64,000 bases of DNA from CAVORB01 sp963736235. GTDB lineage: Bacteria > Pseudomonadota > Gammaproteobacteria > Chromatiales > Chromatiaceae. A program made the position numbers and the translations under genes. Shown here piece by piece: positions 1 to 9,439 of the stretch (within the stretch, counting starts at the first letter, position 1; every line of letters starts with the position of its first letter). The stretch lies in NCBI GenBank assembly GCA_963736235.1, contig CAVTOR010000030.1:124001-188000 (forward strand). The letters are read 5' to 3'. The notes beneath the pieces were generated by a model, which was not told where the DNA came from, did no database searches, and worked only from the letters and a program-made list of their open reading frames with translations.

Positions 1-927
1 GGACAGACCGTGCCCTTGGTGAAGGACTACCTGGAAAACCCGCCGCCGGTCGGCGAGGGTGAGGTCGTCCTGCTCGAGAACGTACGTTTCAACCAGGGCG
101 AGAAGAAGGACGACGAGACCCTATCGAAGAAGTATGCGGCCCTGTGCGACGTGTTCGTGATGGATGCCTTCGGCACCGCGCACCGGGCCCAGGCCTCGAC
201 CCACGGCGCCGGCAAGTTCGCCCCGATCGCCTGCGCGGGCCTGCTTCTGGCCGAGGAGCTGGACGCCCTGGCGAAGGCCCTGGCCAATCCTGCCCGCCCG
301 ATGGTTGCGATCGTCGGCGGCTCGAAGGTCTCCACCAAGCTCACCGTGCTCGAGGCCCTGTCCGAGAAGGTCGACCAGCTGGTGGTCGGGGGCGGCATCG
401 CCAACACATTTCTCGCCGCGGCCGGCAACAACGTCGGCAAGTCGCTGTGCGAGCATGACCTGATCCCCACTGCCCAAGCCCTGATGAAGAAGATGACCGC
501 CCGCGGCGCCACCATCCCCATCGCCGTAGACGTGGTCTGTGGCAAGAAATTCGACGAGAACGAGCCAGCGGTTACGAAAGACGCGGGGGACGTGGTCGAC
601 GACGACATGATCTTCGATATCGGTCCCAAGTCGGCTCGGGAGCTGGCTGAAATCATCGCCAAGGCAGGCACCATCGTCTGGAACGGCCCGGTTGGCGTGT
701 TCGAGTTCGACCAATTCGGAGAGGGCACCAAGACCGTGTCCATGGCCATCGCCAACGCATCTGGATTCAGTCTCGCCGGTGGCGGCGATACGATCGCGGC
801 TATCCAGAAGTATGACATCTACGACAAGGTGTCCTATATCTCCACCGCCGGCGGGGCGTTCCTCGAGTACCTCGAGGGCAAGACGCTGCCTGCGGTGGCC
901 ATGCTCGAGCAGCGCGCGAAGGACTGA
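1..927 (+). CDS. pgk: Phosphoglycerate kinase, C-terminal part (5' end outside window)
   Basis: The reading frame is open from base 1, so about the last 308 of roughly 390 residues are present. The enzyme interconverts 1,3-bisphosphoglycerate + ADP and 3-phosphoglycerate + ATP in the cytosol, serving glycolysis and, in the reverse direction, the Calvin cycle. Visible family signatures are the LLENVRF stretch near the start, GGSKVSTK in the hinge region, WNGPVGVFE, and the nucleotide-binding GGGDTIAA near the C-terminus. All are intact and the frame has no interruption. It is followed by pyk and fba on the same strand, an arrangement common in autotrophic gammaproteobacteria. Only the missing N-terminus is open to doubt. 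Confidence 0.97.
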   Translation, partial: GQTVPLVKDYLENPPPVGEGEVVLLENVRFNQGEKKDDETLSKKYAALCDVFVMDAFGTAHRAQASTHGAGKFAPIACAGLLLAEELDALAKALANPARPMVAIVGGSKVSTKLTVLEALSEKVDQLVVGGGIANTFLAAAGNNVGKSLCEHDLIPTAQALMKKMTARGATIPIAVDVVCGKKFDENEPAVTKDAGDVVDDDMIFDIGPKSARELAEIIAKAGTIVWNGPVGVFEFDQFGEGTKTVSMAIANASGFSLAGGGDTIAAIQKYDIYDKVSYISTAGGAFLEYLEGKTLPAVAMLEQRAKD

Positions 928-949
928 GCAATCAGCCGTCAGCCATCGG

Positions 950-977
950 TCGCGCCCGCCATCGGCGGCGGGCGCGA
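950..977. other. Perfect 11-bp inverted repeat between pgk and pyk
   Basis: TCGCGCCCGCC (950-960) and its exact reverse complement (967-977) flank a six-base loop. No T-run follows, so it is not a classical intrinsic terminator. It may act as an RNA stability or processing hairpin between pgk and pyk. Confidence 0.5.
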
Positions 978-1017
978 GCGAGCAGTGCCGAAGGTTAAGG
1001 GCTAGCAACCGGACATC

Positions 1018-2466
1018 ATGCCCAGACGCACCAAGATCGTTGCCACCCTCGGTCCGGCCACGGATTCGGTCAAGATCATGGATAATCTCGTCGCCGCGGG
1101 TGTCGACGTCGTCCGTCTGAATCTCTCCCACGACACCCGCCAGCGCCATCGCGAGCGCGCCGAGCTGATTCGTGATCGTGCCTCCGCGTGCGGCCGTCAT
1201 GTCGGTGTGCTGATGGACCTCCAGGGGCCAAAGATCCGAATCGGCCGCTTCGTCGAGGGTGCGGTGGAACTGGCCCAGGGCGACCTCTTCTTCCTGGATG
1301 CGGATTGCCCCCTGGATGGCGGAGACCGCGAACGGGTGGGTACGACCTACCCTGATCTTGCCGGTGACGTTGCACGTGGCGATACCCTGCTGTTGGACGA
1401 CGGCGCGATCGAGCTCTGGGTGGACGAGGTCATCGGCAACGGCATTCGGTGCAAGGTGGTAGTCGGCGGCAAGCTGTCGAACAGCAAGGGAATCAACAAG
1501 AAAGGCGGTGGACTATCCGCCCCCGCGCTGACCCGCAAGGACATGGATGACATCCGCTTCGCGGCGGAGATCGAGGCCGATTACCTGGCCGTCTCCTTCG
1601 TGCGCAATGCCGACGACGTGCGCCTGGCGCGGGAGATTTTCCAGGAGGTGGGCGGCGCCGGCGGCATCGTCGCCAAGATCGAGCGCGCGGAGGCCCTGCG
1701 GGGCATCGACGACATCATCAATGCCGCCGACGCCATCATGGTCGCCCGCGGCGACCTGGGCGTCGAGATCGGCGATGCCGAGCTGCCGGCGGTCCAGAAA
1801 CAGATCGTCAGCCGGGCGCGCGAGCTCAACAACGTGGTCATCACCGCGACCCAGATGATGCAGTCCATGATCGACAACCCGATCCCGACCCGGGCCGAGG
1901 TGTTCGACGTGGCGAATGCCGTGCTGGACGGCACTGACGCGGTCATGCTCTCCGCCGAGACCTCGGTGGGCCGCAACCCGGTCAAGGTCGTGGAGGCCAT
2001 GCACCGTATCTGCTCGGAGGCGGAGAAGCACAGCAGCGCCCGCCGCTCGGGGCACCGGCTCGACTCGGTCTTCGGTCGCGTCGACGAGGCCATCGCCATG
2101 GCAACCATGTACACGGCCAATCACCTGGGGGTGAAGGCTATCGCCGCCCTCACCGAGAGCGGCTCGACGGTGAAATGGATGTCGCGCATCAGCTCCGGCA
2201 TCCCCGTCTACGCATTGACGAGGCACGTGACAACCCGCAGAAAAGTCACGCTTTTTCGCGGCGTCTATCCGGTAAACTTCGACGTCGCCAGCACCGATAT
2301 CCACGAGGTCAACCGGGAGGTCATCGAAGAGCTGTTGCGGCGCGGCACGGTGCGCGAAGGCGACCTGGTGATCATCACCAAGGGCGACCGTTCCGGCGTC
2401 GAAGGTCAGACCAACATCATGAAAATCATGCGGGTCGGGGAGCACAAGCTCCTTACCGAGGACTAG
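1018..2466 (+). CDS. pyk: Pyruvate kinase
   Basis: A 482-residue protein of normal length for bacterial pyruvate kinase, which converts phosphoenolpyruvate + ADP to pyruvate + ATP in the cytosol. The N-terminus RRTKIVATLGPATD is the typical first strand and confirms the ATG. The active-site region has AKIERAEAL (about residues 219-227) and VARGDLGVEI (about 240-250), followed by ITATQMMQSM and the MLSAETSVG helix. The C-terminal allosteric domain is complete and ends in an EGQTN-type segment. It lies 90 bp behind pgk and 52 bp before fba, probably in one transcription unit. The upstream Shine-Dalgarno sequence is weak. No frame defects were seen. Confidence 0.97.
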   Translation: MPRRTKIVATLGPATDSVKIMDNLVAAGVDVVRLNLSHDTRQRHRERAELIRDRASACGRHVGVLMDLQGPKIRIGRFVEGAVELAQGDLFFLDADCPLDGGDRERVGTTYPDLAGDVARGDTLLLDDGAIELWVDEVIGNGIRCKVVVGGKLSNSKGINKKGGGLSAPALTRKDMDDIRFAAEIEADYLAVSFVRNADDVRLAREIFQEVGGAGGIVAKIERAEALRGIDDIINAADAIMVARGDLGVEIGDAELPAVQKQIVSRARELNNVVITATQMMQSMIDNPIPTRAEVFDVANAVLDGTDAVMLSAETSVGRNPVKVVEAMHRICSEAEKHSSARRSGHRLDSVFGRVDEAIAMATMYTANHLGVKAIAALTESGSTVKWMSRISSGIPVYALTRHVTTRRKVTLFRGVYPVNFDVASTDIHEVNREVIEELLRRGTVREGDLVIITKGDRSGVEGQTNIMKIMRVGEHKLLTED

Positions 2467-2518
2467 CCTGTACCGATCCCGTCCCATCCATCGCGACACA
2501 TAAACGAGGAGATACGAT

Positions 2519-3583
2519 ATGGCCCTGATTTCCCTCCGCCAGATGCTGGATCACGCCGCCGAGCACGGTTACGGCGTACCCGCTTTCAACGTCAACAACC
2601 TGGAGCAGATGCGCGCCATCATGGAGGCCGCTGACGAGACCGACTCGCCGGTCATCGTGCAGGCCTCGGCCGGTGCCCGCAAATACGCGGGGGCACCTTT
2701 TCTGCGCCACCTGATCCTGGCCGCCATCGAGGAGTGGCCACACATCCCGGTGTGCATGCACCAGGATCACGGCACCTCTGCCGCGGTCTGCCAGCGCTCG
2801 ATCCAGCTCGGCTTTTCCTCCGTCATGATGGACGGTTCGCTTGGCGAGGACGGCAAGACCCCGACCTCCTATGAGTACAACGTCGACGTTACCCGCACCG
2901 TGGTGCAGATGGCACACGCCTGCGGCGTTTCCGTCGAGGGTGAGCTGGGCTGCCTTGGCTCGCTGGAGACCGGCATGGCCGGCGAAGAGGACGGCATCGG
3001 CGCCGAGGGCAAGCTCGACCACAGCCAGCTGCTCACGGATCCGGAGGAGGCCGCGGATTTCGTCAAGAAAACCGGAGTGGACGCATTGGCGATCGCCATC
3101 GGCACCTCCCACGGCGCTTACAAGTTCACGCGCCCGCCGACCGGCGACATCCTAGCCATCGAGCGGATCAAAGAGATCCACGCCCGCATCCCGAACACGC
3201 ACCTGGTGATGCACGGCTCGTCCTCGGTACCCCAGGACTGGCTGGCGATCATCAACGAGCACGGTGGCGCCATGGGCGAAACCTACGGCGTTCCGGTCGG
3301 GGAGATCGTCGAGGGTATCAAGCACGGTGTGCGTAAGGTGAACATCGATACCGACCTGCGTATGGCCTCCACCGGCGCCATCCGCAAGTATCTGGTCGAC
3401 AATCCCAAGGAGTTCGATCCGCGCAAGTACTTCATCGCGGCCACGAAGGCCATGAAGGGCATCTGCAAGGATCGCTACGAGGCCTTCGGCACCGCCGGCA
3501 ACGCGTCCAAGATCCGGGCCCTTTCGTTGGAGGCCATGACGGATCGGTACGCCAAGGGCGAATTGGACCCCAAGGTGAACTGA
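2519..3583 (+). CDS. fba: Class II fructose-1,6-bisphosphate aldolase, Calvin-cycle subtype
   Basis: A 354-residue zinc-dependent aldolase that joins glyceraldehyde-3-phosphate and dihydroxyacetone phosphate into fructose-1,6-bisphosphate; members of this subtype also act on sedoheptulose bisphosphate in the Calvin cycle. The N-terminus MALISLRQMLDHAAE and the HQDHG motif at residues 81-85 (metal ligand region) are typical. Further conserved segments are GTSHGAYKF (glycine-rich phosphate loop), LVMHGSSS and VRKVNIDTDLR. The start is supported by a purine-rich ribosome binding site (ACGAGGAGA, 2504-2512). It is the last gene of the pgk-pyk-fba group, as shown by the intrinsic terminator about 70 bp downstream. 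Confidence 0.96.
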   Translation: MALISLRQMLDHAAEHGYGVPAFNVNNLEQMRAIMEAADETDSPVIVQASAGARKYAGAPFLRHLILAAIEEWPHIPVCMHQDHGTSAAVCQRSIQLGFSSVMMDGSLGEDGKTPTSYEYNVDVTRTVVQMAHACGVSVEGELGCLGSLETGMAGEEDGIGAEGKLDHSQLLTDPEEAADFVKKTGVDALAIAIGTSHGAYKFTRPPTGDILAIERIKEIHARIPNTHLVMHGSSSVPQDWLAIINEHGGAMGETYGVPVGEIVEGIKHGVRKVNIDTDLRMASTGAIRKYLVDNPKEFDPRKYFIAATKAMKGICKDRYEAFGTAGNASKIRALSLEAMTDRYAKGELDPKVN

Positions 3584-3607
3584 GTAGAGACCCCGACGCG
3601 CCCCCCT

Positions 3608-3627
3608 TTCCGCCGATCGCGGCGGAA
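3608..3627. other. Small hairpin in the fba 3' untranslated region
   Basis: TTCCGCCG and CGGCGGAA pair around an ATCG loop, 25 bp after the fba stop. It precedes the true terminator hairpin and has no T-run of its own. Confidence 0.4.
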
Positions 3628-3650
3628 GGAGCGGCGCGGAAGCTGCTATG

Positions 3651-3675
3651 AGGGGCGCCGAGTGCGCCCCTTTTT
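3651..3675 (+). terminator. Intrinsic terminator of the pgk-pyk-fba unit
   Basis: AGGGGCGC (3651-3658) pairs with GCGCCCCT (3664-3671) around a five-base loop and runs into TTTTT (3671-3675). This is a standard rho-independent terminator. The group II intron begins only four bases after the T-run. Confidence 0.85.
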
Positions 3676-3678
3676 GTT

Positions 3679-5531
3679 GTGCGCCCAGCATGGGCGCACT
3701 CTTGCGGGTGCAAGTCCCGCCGTGAGTTGATCACAGCGAACGAAGTGAAGCGCAACTGCATGAGGGTGACCGAGTGTGGGGAGGAAGCGTGGAGCGAAGC
3801 TGCGAGCCGATGAACAAGAATCGGATAGAAGGCGCTGCCGAGCAGGGCGAGCGGGCAAGAAACCGCGAAGCTCTCGTGATCAAGGCGAAGCGGCGTAAAT
3901 CCGGCGGTTGTGCAGTGAAGGAGTGCGTTCTTACCTGGGGAGATCTCGCCTTATGCCTGAAAGGGCGACGGTGACGAGCCGGAGCGAGAAGTCAGCAGAG
4001 GCCATAGTAGCTCGCAGAGGCGAAGGGCCGAACGAGAAGGAGAGCCGACGACCATGTCGCTTGAGCAATGCAAGGCATCAGAAGCCCGGGCAACCGGGGC
4101 GAGCCGAGGCGAGGCAGCGGTGAAGCCCGGCGGAGATCGGCCGCGATGAAGCAGGACCGGCGCGGCATGGGAAGCGAAGGCTCAGGGCGAGACGCTGCTG
4201 GAGCAGGCGCTCGCGAGAGGAAACATGGTGCTGGCGTGGAAGCGTGTCAAGGCCAACCGGGGCAGTGCCGGGGTGGATGGACTGACGATTGCACAGACCG
4301 GCCGAGTACCTCAAGACCGCACTGGCCGCGGATTCGGGAGGCAACTGCTGGAGGGCAGCTACCGGCCCGAGCCGGTGCGGCGTGTACAGATCCCGAAGCC
4401 GGAGGTGGAGTAGCGGGAACTGGGCATCCCGACGGTGATGGATCGGCTGATCCAGCAAGCCCTGCTGCAGGTCCTGCAGCCGATGTTGGACCCGACCTTC
4501 TCCGACCACAGCCACGGCTTCCGGCCGGGGCGCACGCGCGCACGATGCGGTGCGGCAGGCACAGCGCTACGTGCAGGACGGCAACCGGTGGTGGTCGACG
4601 TGGACCTGGAGAAGTTCTTCGACCGGGTCAACCACGACATCCTGATGGATCGGTTGGCGCGAGCGGATCGATGACAACGCCTGTTCTGCGGCTGATCCGG
4701 CGCTACCTGCATGGCTGGGTATCATGGATGGCGGCGTGGTCATGGAGCGGCACGAGGGAACGCCGCAAGGCGGGCCGCTCTCGCCGCTGCTGGCCAACGT
4801 GCTGCTGGACGAGGTGGATCAGGAACTGGAGAGGCGGGGCCACCGTTTCGTGCGCTACGCCGACGACTGCAACGTCTATGTACGCAGTCAACGGGCGGGC
4901 GAGCGCGTAATGAACGGTCTGCGTCGCACTGCTACGACACGGCTCCGTCTGAAGGTCAACGAGACCAAGAACGGCGGTGGCGAGCGGCGACCGGCCGCAA
5001 GTTTCTGGGCTACGATTCTGTGGCGCAGTGCGGATGACCGGATCAAGTGCGCGGTGGCACGAAAGGCGCTGACGACCTTCAAGCAACGTATCCGGCAACT
5101 GACGCGCCGCTCCGGTGGGCGCAGCCTGCCGGAGGTCGCCGAGCGTCTGCGGTCGCTATGTGCTGGGCTGGAAGGCTTACTTCTAGCCTGGCGCAGACGC
5201 CGGGGGTGTTTCGTGCGACTGGACGAGTGGCTGCGGCACCGCTTGCGGGCGCTCCAGCTCAAGCACTGGCGCCGGGGACGACGGTGTACCGGGAGCTGCG
5301 GGCTCTGGGTGCGTGCCGGGATCAGGCGGCACAGGTGGCGGCCAACACTCGCCGCTGGTGGCGCAACAGCGCGTATGCGAGCTGAACCGGATCTTGCCCA
5401 TTGCGTACTTCGACCGGCTCGGCGTTCCCCGCCTCTCATGACCTCAACTTCTCGAACCGCCCGGTGCGGACCCGCATGCCGGGTGGTGTGGGAGGGGCTC
5501 GGTCAGCTAAGCTGACCGCCCCTATCCCGAT
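3679..5531 (+). mobile_element. Group II intron with degenerate maturase gene
   Basis: The 5' end GTGCGCCCAGC and the following GGGTGCAAGTCCCGC are characteristic of a large bacterial group II intron family. The 3' part (about 5450-5531) holds a domain V/VI-like segment with GAACCGCCCGGTGCGG and a stem, ending CTATCCCGAT, which fits the usual AY 3' splice end. Between them sits a reverse transcriptase/maturase reading frame. Length about 1.85 kb, typical for ORF-bearing introns. It is inserted directly behind the fba terminator T-run. Boundaries come from consensus recognition and may be off by a few bases. Confidence 0.87.
4146..5441 (+). pseudogene. ltrA: Group II intron reverse transcriptase/maturase, many frameshifts
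   Basis: Joining the three forward frames gives a nearly complete LtrA-type protein of about 430 residues. It runs from LLEQALARGNM and KANRGSAGVDG through DRLIQQALLQVLQP, VVDVDLEKFFDRVNHDI, GTPQGGPLSPLLANVLLDE and the catalytic RYADD motif (near 4857) to RRWWRNS and IAYFDRLGVPRLS at the C-terminus. About ten one-base insertions and one in-frame TAG (near 4411, where AAG is expected) break it. The TAG is a base change, so either the gene has begun to decay or the local sequence is poor. Only short in-frame pieces can be read as given. The family normally promotes intron splicing and retrohoming. Confidence 0.85.
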
Positions 5532-5614
5532 TGGGCAGGGGTTGTGTATAGTCTGTCGGCAGTCTGAACCGGGAAACGGGGGCCTGCCGCTCTAGCGGTC
5601 CCGCGGGAGCAAGC

Positions 5615-6010
5615 ATGCAAGATCGGACCAAGTTTCCCTGTCCCTGCTGCGGCTACCTGGTCTTCGACTACCAGCCCGGCTTTCATCAGGTCTGTCCCAT
5701 CTGCGGATGGGAAGACGATCTCTCGCAACTGCGCTTTCCGCTGATGCCGGGCAGCAGCAATATGGTCAGCCTCGAGGACGCCCAACGCAATTTCCGCGCA
5801 TATGGGGCGTCCGAGCGACGCAACATCGGACAGACACGCGAGCCGCTCGAAGGGGAGACGACCGATCCGGGGTGGCGTCTGCTCGATGTCGGGAGCGACA
5901 ACGTCGAGCACCCCGTGCGCGGGAATCCCTATGGCGATTCCTACCCCTGGCCGGACACCACCGTCCTGTACTATTGGCGTTCGACGTACTGGCGGCGGCT
6001 CGTGGGTTGA
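5615..6010 (+). CDS. CPCC family cysteine-rich protein
   Basis: A 131-residue soluble protein. The N-terminus has CPCCGY (about residues 9-14) and a second pair CPICGWEDD (about 28-36), forming a four-cysteine, probably zinc-binding, ribbon seen in the small CPCC protein family. The remainder is polar and includes SLEDAQRNFRAYGA, a helix common after the ribbon in this family. A GGGAG ribosome binding site precedes the ATG. It starts 83 bp after the intron 3' end. The function of the family is not known; metal binding is inferred from the cysteines. Confidence 0.8.
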   Translation: MQDRTKFPCPCCGYLVFDYQPGFHQVCPICGWEDDLSQLRFPLMPGSSNMVSLEDAQRNFRAYGASERRNIGQTREPLEGETTDPGWRLLDVGSDNVEHPVRGNPYGDSYPWPDTTVLYYWRSTYWRRLVG

Positions 6011-6164
6011 TACGCGACCCGGCCGCTCACTGTTCCCGTCTGGCCTTTCCACGATCCCGCCTCGACTCTGCCATTCTGGCAGATGCCACTCGCACCCAGC
6101 GTTATAGACTAGCCTCGATCGTTCGACGATCTTTCTGAACAAGTAAACCCACGGGAGGAATTCC

Positions 6165-7189
6165 ATGCACCTAAGTAAGCTCTTTGTAGCGGTCAGCGTT
6201 GCGCTCATTTGCGCCCCTGCCGTGTCTGCGCAAGAGGCAAGGCCCAATATGGGCGCATTCAGCGGAATGGGCGGTTATTACCAGACAACGCCGTCGGGCG
6301 AAATCTACCTGTATCCGAAGCAAAGGGACATGAGCGGCATGTCCGGTATGTCCGGGATGGGCGGCATGTCCGGCATGGGCGGTATGTCCGGCATGGGCGG
6401 TATGTCCGGAATGGGCGGCATGTCCGGGATGGGCGGCATGTCCGGGATGGGCGGCATGTCCGGCATGGGCGGCATGTCGCGGCATGTCCGGCATGGGCGG
6501 TATGTCCGGCATGGGCGGTATGTCCGGCATGGGCGGTATGTCCGGCATGGGCGGCATGTCCGGCATGGGCGGTATGTCCGGCATGGGCGGCATGGGCGGC
6601 ATGTCCGGCATGGGCGGCATGTCCGGCATGGGCGGCATGGGCGGCATGTCCGGAATGGGCGGCATGGGCGGCATGTCCGGCATGGGCGGCATGTCCGGCA
6701 TGGGCGGCATGTCCGGAATGGGCGGCATGTCCGGAATGGGCGGCATGGGCGGCATGTCGCGGCATGGGCGGCATGTCCGGCATGGGCGGCATGGGCGGCA
6801 TGTCCGGAATGGGCGGTATGTCCGGCATGGGCGGTATGTCCGGAATGGGCGGTATGTCCGGAATGGGCGGTATGAGCGGCATGTCCGGCATGGGCGGCAT
6901 GGGCGGCATGATCGCGGCATGGGCGGCATGAGCGGCATGAGCGGCATGGGCGGCATGGCCGGCATGGGCGGCATGTCCGGAATGGGCGGCATGGGCGGCA
7001 TGAGCGGCATGGGCGGAATGGGCGGCATGTCCGGGATGGGCGGCATGTCCGGGATGGGCGGCATGTCCGGGATGGACGGCATGGGTGGAATGAGCGGCAT
7101 GTCCGGCATGAGCGGCATGCGGCATGAGCGGCATGTCCGGGATGCAGGGTATGGGCGGCGGTAGCCCTTGGTGGCAGTTCTGGAAGTAG
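6165..7189 (+). CDS. Exported Met/Gly/Ser repeat protein (SGMGGM repeats), frame broken four times
   Basis: The ATG follows a strong GGGAGGA site. The first 23 or so residues are a signal peptide ending in VSAQ. A short unique segment (GGYYQTTPSGEIYLYPKQ) leads into about 45 copies of the hexapeptide SGMGGM and variants; the product ends GGGSPWWQFWK at 7189. About one residue in three is methionine. Reading the repeat without a break requires frame changes near 6476, 6758, 6910 and 7118. The first two are the same event, TCCGG read as TCGCGG. The Met-rich, exported nature suggests binding of soft metals such as Cu(I), or a structural coat role; both are inference. I know of no named family. 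Confidence 0.7.
6331..7140 (+). repeat. 18-bp tandem repeat array (GGCATGTCCGGCATGGGC type)
   Basis: About 45 degenerate copies of an 18-base unit encode the SGMGGM hexapeptide. Third-base variants (GGT, GGA, AGC) show that selection has kept the peptide rather than the DNA. Four indels lie within the array. Such arrays are prone to slippage and to misassembly, so the copy number is uncertain. Confidence 0.9.
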
Positions 7190-7198
7190 CTGGTTGCT

Positions 7199-7240
7199 GA
7201 GACAACGGACCCCCTGGCTTGACCGGGGGTCCGTTGTCTC
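7199..7240. terminator. Perfect 16-bp stem-loop after the repeat gene
   Basis: GAGACAACGGACCCCC (7199-7214) is perfectly complementary to 7225-7240 around a ten-base loop, starting 10 bp after the repeat-gene stop. There is no T-run; it may protect the 3' end or help termination together with the next hairpin. Confidence 0.65.
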
Positions 7241-7259
7241 GGACTGCAATGTCGTTCGG

Positions 7260-7284
7260 AACCCGGTCGATGCCGGGTTTTTTT
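7260..7284 (+). terminator. Intrinsic terminator
   Basis: AACCCGG (7260-7266) pairs with CCGGGTT (7273-7279) around TCGATG and is followed by an unbroken T-run to 7284. It ends transcription from the repeat gene. Confidence 0.82.
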
Positions 7285-7566
7285 AGTTCGGAGCGCCGAT
7301 GCGTGCTCGGCTTTCTTCGGGCTGCTCCTGCAGGGCTGCTGCAAGAAGAATTTATCTTTGCAATTAATAGAATTAATCGAATTGCCTTTCCAAATACTCC
7401 CTCAGCGTCTACTTTTCCTTAAAACCTGACCGGAAAACTTAGGTAAAGAACCGCCGACCCGGTACCACCGGTGATCGCCATGCAAGGAGTGCGCTGCGGT
7501 CGACGAGACGAGGAGCCTGCCAGGCAAAGGCCTTATTGACTCCCACGACCACTTGAGGATAGCGAA
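7285..7566 (+). promoter_or_regulatory. Upstream region of aceA with AT-rich inverted and direct repeats
   Basis: This gene-free stretch contains an unusually AT-rich segment at 7351-7430. GCAATT (7360-7365) and AATTGC (7380-7385) form an inverted repeat, and AATTAAT occurs twice in between (7362-7368, 7371-7377). The layout suits an operator overlapping the aceA promoter, since isocitrate lyase genes are usually tightly regulated. No regulator is identified, and the role is inferred from position and composition. Confidence 0.4.
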
Positions 7567-8898
<1,332 letters not shown>

Positions 8899-8904
8899 GG
8901 TCCC

Positions 8905-9385
8905 ATGGATTTCAAGACCGCCGATCTCTACGACCGGCACGAGGGACCGGGTCAGGGTGTGCAAGCCCCTGTTCCGGGACTTCGGTGGCAGGCGCCGGTT
9001 CGCCGGCCCTGTCGCGACGGTCAAGTGCTTCGAGGACAACACCCAGGTCAAGGCCGCCCTGGCCGAGCCGGGCGCGGGCAGGGTGCTGGTGGTGGACGCC
9101 GGCGGCTCCCTGCGCTGCGCCATGCTCGGCGACCTGATCGCCGAGAGCGCGGTGGAAAACGGTTGGGCGGGGGTGCTCCTGTACGGCTGTGTCCGCGACT
9201 CCGCCGAGCTTTCCGGGATGGACCTCGGGGTAAAGGCGCTGGCCGCCAACCCGCGCAAGAGCGTGCGGCGGGGGGAGGGACAGCGTGATCTCCCGGTGAG
9301 CTTCGCCGGCGTAACCTTCCGACCAGGGGACTGGGTCTATTGCGACGAGGACGGCGTCCTCGTCGGCGAGGTGGCCCTGGTCTGA
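8905..9385 (+). CDS. rraA: RraA family protein (one frameshift)
   Basis: The joined protein of about 160 residues starts MDFKTADLYDRHE and continues FRDFGGRRRFAGPVATVKC, RVLVVDAGGSLRCAMLGD, WAGVLLYGCVRDS and PGDWVYCDEDGVLV, the typical RraA series. The extra G near 8948 shifts the frame after residue 14. RraA from E. coli binds the RNase E scaffold and dampens its activity; close relatives are oxaloacetate decarboxylases / HMG aldolases with the same fold. Both roles are possible here, and the position between aceA and aceK would suit either RNA or C4-acid control. It starts 6 bp after aceA. Confidence 0.88.
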
Positions 9386-9439
9386 TCGGCCTCCACGGCC
9401 GGGCGTTATCCGGCCGCAGGGACCTGTACGGGCACGGCA

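Noticed and set aside
121..1200. Reverse frame across pgk and pyk
   Set aside because: Antisense to two intact glycolytic genes, no family similarity.
3679..5531. Insertion sequence with transposase
   Set aside because: The frame pieces are a group II intron maturase with RYADD; no transposase or terminal inverted repeats are present.
6331..7140. CRISPR-like array
   Set aside because: The units are contiguous 18-base repeats coding a hexapeptide, with no unique spacers and no cas genes nearby.
6171..7344. Long reverse-strand frames (Pro/His rich) across the repeat array
   Set aside because: They are the antisense reading of the 18-base repeat; the sense strand has the signal peptide and the ribosome binding site.
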